Made by a program: the position numbers and the translations under genes
The notes under the pieces: model-generated
What the model was told of the DNA's origin: nothing
The model's database searches: none
The model's input: the letters and a program-made list of their open reading frames with translations, nothing else
Part shown: positions 61,737 to 64,000 of the stretch, one piece after another
Layout: each line of letters starts with the position of its first letter
How positions within the stretch are numbered: the first letter of the stretch is position 1
From: Phycisphaerae bacterium
Lineage (GTDB): Bacteria; Planctomycetota; Phycisphaerae; UBA1845
Direction: 5' to 3'
Length of the DNA stretch: 64,000 nucleotides
NCBI GenBank assembly: GCA_013360585.1
Contig: JABWBH010000013.1
Span: 62,001 to 126,000, forward strand

Positions 61737-62714
61737 ATGAAGCAGAGTCTTCGCACGCTTCTGAGCGGAATCCTCGACTACGCCGGCCTTTTCCCTCCGG
61801 CGAAGCTGGCGCTGCCGGACGCGCTGCGGAATTACGCGGCGTATCTTCAAGGCGAGGCGGCGTGGATGCTGGGGCGGTTCGTCTGTCCTTGTGCGACGCT
61901 CGGCGCGGTGGATGCGCTGCGGATCCGGCTGGCGCAGCCGGGCGACGCGCCGTGGCGCTTCTCCGGACTGGGGCGGGGCGGCGAGGATGAAGCGTCGTTC
62001 TTGACGGGACTGCGGGCCGATCTGACGGACGTCTCCGGCATCCACCAACGCCTGGAGGGAAGCGTTCTGGTGGATGCGCTTGAGACGCGCCTGCCCGCTT
62101 CGGTTGTTCAGGCCGGAGCGAGAGACGTCGCCCGCGTGGCCGCCGCCGCGGCCGAGGCGTGGTGCAACGCGGTGTCGCCGAGCGACGCCTCAAGCCCGTC
62201 GCTTTTTCTGGAGATTGCGCCCGGTGAAGACTGGACGAGGGCGTTCGCGCACGCCGTGGAGGGAGTGCGGACGGTGCGCGATCGTCACCGCGCGCTCGGT
62301 CTGAAGCTCCGCACCGGCGGCGTCGAAGCGCACCAGATCCCGCCCGTGGCGCAGGTCGCCGCCTTCATCGCGGAATGCGCCGCGGCGGACGTTCCCTTCA
62401 AGGCGACCGCCGGACTGCATCATCCCCTGCGCCACGAATCCCGGGAGGTCGGGACGAAGATGCACGGATTCCTCAACGTTTTCGTCGCTGCCGCGCTCGC
62501 ACACGCGGAGCGCCCGCCCGCCCGCGACCTCGAGTCCGTGCTGGCGGAGGAAGCCCCAGCCGTCTTCTCAATCAGCGACGACGCGATCGCGTGGCGCGGA
62601 CACCGGATGACGCTTGAGCGGATTCGCGTCTGCCGCGGGGCGTTGGCGCTGTCGTTCGGCAGTTGCAGCCTGACCGAACCGGTGGATGACCTGCGCGCCC
62701 TGGGGTGGTGGTGA
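61737..62714 (+). CDS. Conserved-looking hypothetical protein upstream of fumarylacetoacetase
   Basis: A 325-residue cytoplasmic protein with no recognised family. It begins SLRTLLSGILDYAGLFPPAKL. A later stretch, LKLRTGGVEAHQIPPVAQVAAFI, with VPFKATAGLHHPLR and MHGFLNVFVAAALAH, looks like an alternating beta/alpha architecture such as a TIM barrel, with a lysine in VPFKATAG. It sits 48 bp before fumarylacetoacetase on the same strand, so a role in aromatic amino acid catabolism is possible but unproven. Confidence 0.65.
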   Translation: MKQSLRTLLSGILDYAGLFPPAKLALPDALRNYAAYLQGEAAWMLGRFVCPCATLGAVDALRIRLAQPGDAPWRFSGLGRGGEDEASFLTGLRADLTDVSGIHQRLEGSVLVDALETRLPASVVQAGARDVARVAAAAAEAWCNAVSPSDASSPSLFLEIAPGEDWTRAFAHAVEGVRTVRDRHRALGLKLRTGGVEAHQIPPVAQVAAFIAECAAADVPFKATAGLHHPLRHESREVGTKMHGFLNVFVAAALAHAERPPARDLESVLAEEAPAVFSISDDAIAWRGHRMTLERIRVCRGALALSFGSCSLTEPVDDLRALGWW

Positions 62715-62762
62715 CGCGACGAGGTTGAATCCGGCGCGACCCCGGCGTATAAGCGCCGCGCC

Positions 62763-64000
62763 ATGAAAACGCCTGTGAATCCGGTCTTGCGCTCGTGGAT
62801 CGATGTCCCCGCGGATCATGACTTTCCGATCCAGAACCTTCCTTACGGCGTGTTCGAGGACGCCGGCGGACCGCGCGTCGGCGTGGCGATCGGCGACCTG
62901 GTGTTCGACCTTTCCGCCGCGCACCAGACCGGTCTTTTCGACGCGACGTCCCTCGCTGCGGACAACGTCTTCGCCCGACCGACGCTCAATGACTTTCTGC
63001 GCCGCGGACGGGCGGTCTGGACGGAGGTGCGGCACTGGGTGACGACGCTGCTGTCGGCGGACAGCCCGACGCTCCGGGACGATGCGCGCACCCGGTCACG
63101 CGTGTTCATCCCGCGGGCGGACGTGCGCATGCGCCTCCCGGTCGAGATCGGCGACTTCACCGACTTTTACGCCTCAAAGGACCACGCTTCCAACGTCGGC
63201 AGCATGTTCCGCGATCCGGCGAACCCGCTGACGTCCAACTGGCTGCACATGCCGATCGGCTATCACGGACGTAGCAGCTCGATCTTCGTTTCCGGTGTGG
63301 ACGTGCATCGCCCCTGCGGGCAGACGAAGGCGGATGACGCCCCCGCGCCGACGTTCGGACCCAGCCGCGCGCTGGACTACGAAGTTGAGGTGGGGGTCTT
63401 CCTGGGCACGGGGAACGCGCCGGGTCAGCCAGTCCCGATCGACCGCGCTGCGGAGCATCTTTTCGGGCTGGTGCTGCTGAATGACTGGAGCGCGCGGGAC
63501 ATTCAGCGCTGGGAGTACGTTCCGCTCGGTCCCTTTCTGGGGAAGTCCTTCGCCACGTCGATCAGTCCGTGGGTGGTGACGCTGGATGCTCTCGCGCCGT
63601 TCCGCGTTCCCGGTCCGGTGCAGGAGCCTGTCCCGCTGCCGCATCTGCGCTCGCCGGAAGACTGGAGCCTCGACATTCACCTGGAGGCGCACCTGCAAAC
63701 CGCGACGATGCGCGAGCCGGTCCGGATCAGCGCGGTGAACTTCCGCACGATGTACTGGAATCTCCTCCAGATGCTCGCCCATCACACCAGCAACGGCACG
63801 CCGATGCGCGCCGGCGATCTTTTCGGCAGCGGGACCGTCTCCGGCCCGACGCCCGAGTCGCGCGGCTGCCTGCTTGAACTGACGTGGAAGGGCACGCAGC
63901 CGCTTCAGCTCCCGACCGGCGAGTCGCGCAAGTTTCTCGAAGACGGCGACACCGTGATCCTGAAGGGCTGGTGCCAGGGCGACGGCTTCCGCGTGGGTTT
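62763..64000 (+). CDS. Fumarylacetoacetase (partial, C-terminus cut by window end)
   Basis: About 412 residues are visible of a protein usually near 420-430. The N-terminal SH3-like domain has WIDVPADHDFPIQNLPYGVF. The catalytic FAH domain shows DFTDFYASKDHASNVGSMFR, GYHGRSSSIFVSG, LDYEVEVGVFLG, NDWSARDIQRWEYVPLGPF and GSGTVSGPTPESRG. It cleaves fumarylacetoacetate to fumarate and acetoacetate, the last step of tyrosine catabolism. ATG 62763 starts the conserved sequence. It follows the hypothetical gene at 48 bp in the same direction. It is distinct from the FAH-family protein at 56237-57031. Confidence 0.94.
   Translation, partial: MKTPVNPVLRSWIDVPADHDFPIQNLPYGVFEDAGGPRVGVAIGDLVFDLSAAHQTGLFDATSLAADNVFARPTLNDFLRRGRAVWTEVRHWVTTLLSADSPTLRDDARTRSRVFIPRADVRMRLPVEIGDFTDFYASKDHASNVGSMFRDPANPLTSNWLHMPIGYHGRSSSIFVSGVDVHRPCGQTKADDAPAPTFGPSRALDYEVEVGVFLGTGNAPGQPVPIDRAAEHLFGLVLLNDWSARDIQRWEYVPLGPFLGKSFATSISPWVVTLDALAPFRVPGPVQEPVPLPHLRSPEDWSLDIHLEAHLQTATMREPVRISAVNFRTMYWNLLQMLAHHTSNGTPMRAGDLFGSGTVSGPTPESRGCLLELTWKGTQPLQLPTGESRKFLEDGDTVILKGWCQGDGFRVG

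Overview
The window is high-GC DNA that reads as the chromosome of a Gram-negative planctomycete, most likely of class Phycisphaerae or a close relative. This is inferred from several traits: outer-membrane and lipid A genes (Skp/OmpH, BamA, LpxK), a G|FTLVELLVVIAIIALL prepilin-type protein, secreted proteins with dockerin-like Ca-binding repeats, a C-terminal N/D/E-rich tail ending in a hydrophobic helix plus Arg cluster, and a CsrA domain. Genes are dense, start with ATG, GTG or TTG, and high GC leaves many open antisense frames that are not genes.

Layout. 1-3942: envelope biogenesis (skp and bamA on the minus strand, lpxK divergent). 4088-6086: FAD oxidoreductase and aldo/keto reductase. 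6203-12445: a complete ISC iron-sulfur operon in the proteobacterial order (Rrf2/IscR-like regulator, iscS, iscU, iscA, hscB, hscA, fdx, iscX). It is followed by an N-degron leucyltransferase (bpt) and a large membrane protein. 15465-20623: a secreted protein, glutamine synthetase with an AT-rich upstream region, two lipoproteins and a second NifS-type desulfurase. 20747-25425: two SDR enzymes, a TPR-YggX-like fusion, a FliA-like sigma factor and rpsU. 25655-31355: an M28-PDZ peptidase, an intact ISAzo13-like insertion sequence with a 3-bp target duplication, and a subtilase.

31688-37608: a zinc-ribbon membrane protein, a prepilin-type protein, then a signalling locus. That locus holds an ethylene-receptor-like histidine kinase, a translationally coupled receiver protein, a CsrA-receiver fusion, tRNA-Thr(CGU) and a third receiver. 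37713-46180: acetyl-CoA synthetase, then a surface polysaccharide cluster (GDP-fucose synthesis, glycosyltransferase, polysaccharide deacetylase, methyltransferase) and a chorismate-lyase-like protein. 46266-54620: a thioredoxin-NHL protein with a rhodanese lipoprotein, transketolase divergent from a pyruvate dehydrogenase E1-alpha, and a large secreted Notch-repeat protein. 55111-64000: GAPDH, two fumarylacetoacetase-superfamily proteins, glutamyl-tRNA synthetase, LarB, a zinc-ribbon membrane protein and a dockerin-tagged nuclease/phosphatase.

The strongest candidate for something undescribed is 33651-37058. A sensor kinase there keeps every ETR1 residue checked for copper/ethylene binding, and it sits beside a protein that joins a CsrA RNA-binding domain to a phosphoreceiver. 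A second notable item is the full ISC operon, whose HscB has a eukaryote-like N-terminal zinc finger.
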